Part shown: in pieces, positions 6,295 to 6,744 of the stretch
How the letters are laid out: every line of letters starts with the position of its first letter
Numbering within the stretch: the stretch's first letter is position 1
Assembly (NCBI GenBank): GCA_945956945.1
Contig: CAMFJO010000044.1
Span: forward strand, 1 to 6,744
Reading direction: 5' to 3'
Source: an uncultured Legionellales bacterium
GTDB taxonomy: Bacteria > Pseudomonadota > Gammaproteobacteria > UBA1113
Length of the DNA: 6,744 bases
Position numbers and translations under genes: made by a program
The notes under the pieces: generated by a model
What the model was told of the DNA's origin: nothing
Seen by the model: the letters and a program-made list of their open reading frames with translations, nothing else
Databases searched by the model: none

Positions 6295-6744
6295 TATCTG
6301 ATGTTCAAGCCGCATTAAAAAATTGGCGTATCATACATCTACTTGGATTGTCTGCTCTTAGAGGTAGATTTGCCCGATCTAAGTTAGGGCAAATATGGCT
6401 TACCTTATCGATGTTTATAAACATTTGTATTGTTGGGGTGGTGTGGTCTTTTATCTGGCACATTCCAATTGCGCAATACTTACCTTATGTTGGAATTGGC
6501 CAGGTAATATACCTTTTCGCCTCACAGACAGTTAATGAAAGTACTTCTATTTTTATATCGAATGCAAGGCTCTATACAAATCAAAAATTTTCACTTTCTT
6601 TAGCAGTGCTGGCACATATCTACAGAGCTTTTATTATTTTACTATATAATATTCCTATAATGCTTTTTCTGTTTTTTTGGTTTCCTCATGGGAAAGTAAA
6701 TTTTGATATATATTTCCCTTTTGGCGTTGTCTTAACGTTACTTT
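6291..6744 (+). CDS. wzm: O-antigen ABC transporter permease (Wzm, ABC-2 type), 3'-truncated
   Basis: This is the membrane subunit that, with the Wzt ATPase, moves a completed lipid-linked O-polysaccharide from the cytoplasm to the periplasmic face of the inner membrane. The frame opens with an ATG sharing ATGA with the glycosyltransferase stop and runs off the window, giving 151 residues, a little over half of a usual length near 260. The amphipathic N-terminus ends in RGRFARSKLGQIWLTLS (24-40), the pattern by which polysaccharide-export permeases are recognised. Membrane segments follow at about 36-57, 66-80 (YVGIGQVIYLFASQ), 104-131 and 142 onward. A modest GGAA sequence starts at 6279, and the overlap suggests translational coupling. 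Its presence indicates an ABC-dependent export route instead of a Wzx/Wzy route. The wzt partner should follow downstream. Capsule permeases of the KpsM type are related, but the perosamine genes favour O-antigen. Confidence 0.88.
   Translation, partial: MISDVQAALKNWRIIHLLGLSALRGRFARSKLGQIWLTLSMFINICIVGVVWSFIWHIPIAQYLPYVGIGQVIYLFASQTVNESTSIFISNARLYTNQKFSLSLAVLAHIYRAFIILLYNIPIMLFLFFWFPHGKVNFDIYFPFGVVLTLL

Noticed and set aside
6096..6308. 70-codon minus-strand ORF
   Set aside because: It is antisense to the glycosyltransferase 3' end and the permease start, with no independent support.

Overview
The window is part of a surface-polysaccharide (probable O-antigen) biosynthesis and export locus. 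Every real gene lies on the + strand. The DNA is AT-rich (high thirties % G+C by eye). The protein set and gene order (manC, gmd, a perosamine-synthase-type aminotransferase, a glycosyltransferase, then an ABC-2 permease) recall the Vibrio cholerae O1-type rfb region. A low-GC gammaproteobacterium is the likeliest host, but this is inference and I cannot name a genus from the sequence.

Layout: (1) 1-986 is the 3' part of a membrane acyltransferase (acyltransferase-3/OafA-like) whose start lies upstream of the window. (2) 987-1213 is a 227-bp non-coding stretch. It holds a near-consensus sigma70 promoter (TTGACA, 17 bp, TAAAAT), a perfect 14-bp AT-rich palindrome, and a 7-bp hairpin overlapping GGCGGTA, which resembles the RfaH-recruiting ops/JUMPstart element. 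(3) 1214-4839 is a tightly packed unit manC-gmd-per in which consecutive genes overlap by 8 nt. (4) 4840-4932 is a 93-bp gap holding only a 20-codon ORF of doubtful meaning. (5) 4933-6294 is a GT-B fold, GT4-like glycosyltransferase with two departures from the usual plan. (6) 6291 to the window end is the first 151 codons of a Wzm-type O-antigen ABC permease, overlapping the glycosyltransferase by ATGA.

How they fit together: ManC makes GDP-D-mannose, and its C-terminal domain can also supply mannose-6-phosphate. Gmd dehydrates GDP-mannose to GDP-4-keto-6-deoxy-D-mannose. The aminotransferase converts this to GDP-perosamine. The glycosyltransferase probably adds perosamine or another sugar to the lipid-linked chain in the cytoplasm, and the permease, with an ATPase expected downstream, exports the finished chain. 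The upstream acyltransferase may O-acylate the polymer. Phosphomannomutase (ManB), a perosamine N-acyltransferase and the Wzt ATPase are not in this window. No RNA genes, CRISPR, insertion sequences or convincing terminators were seen. The locus type is known; the features most worth checking are the manC leader and the altered glycosyltransferase motif.
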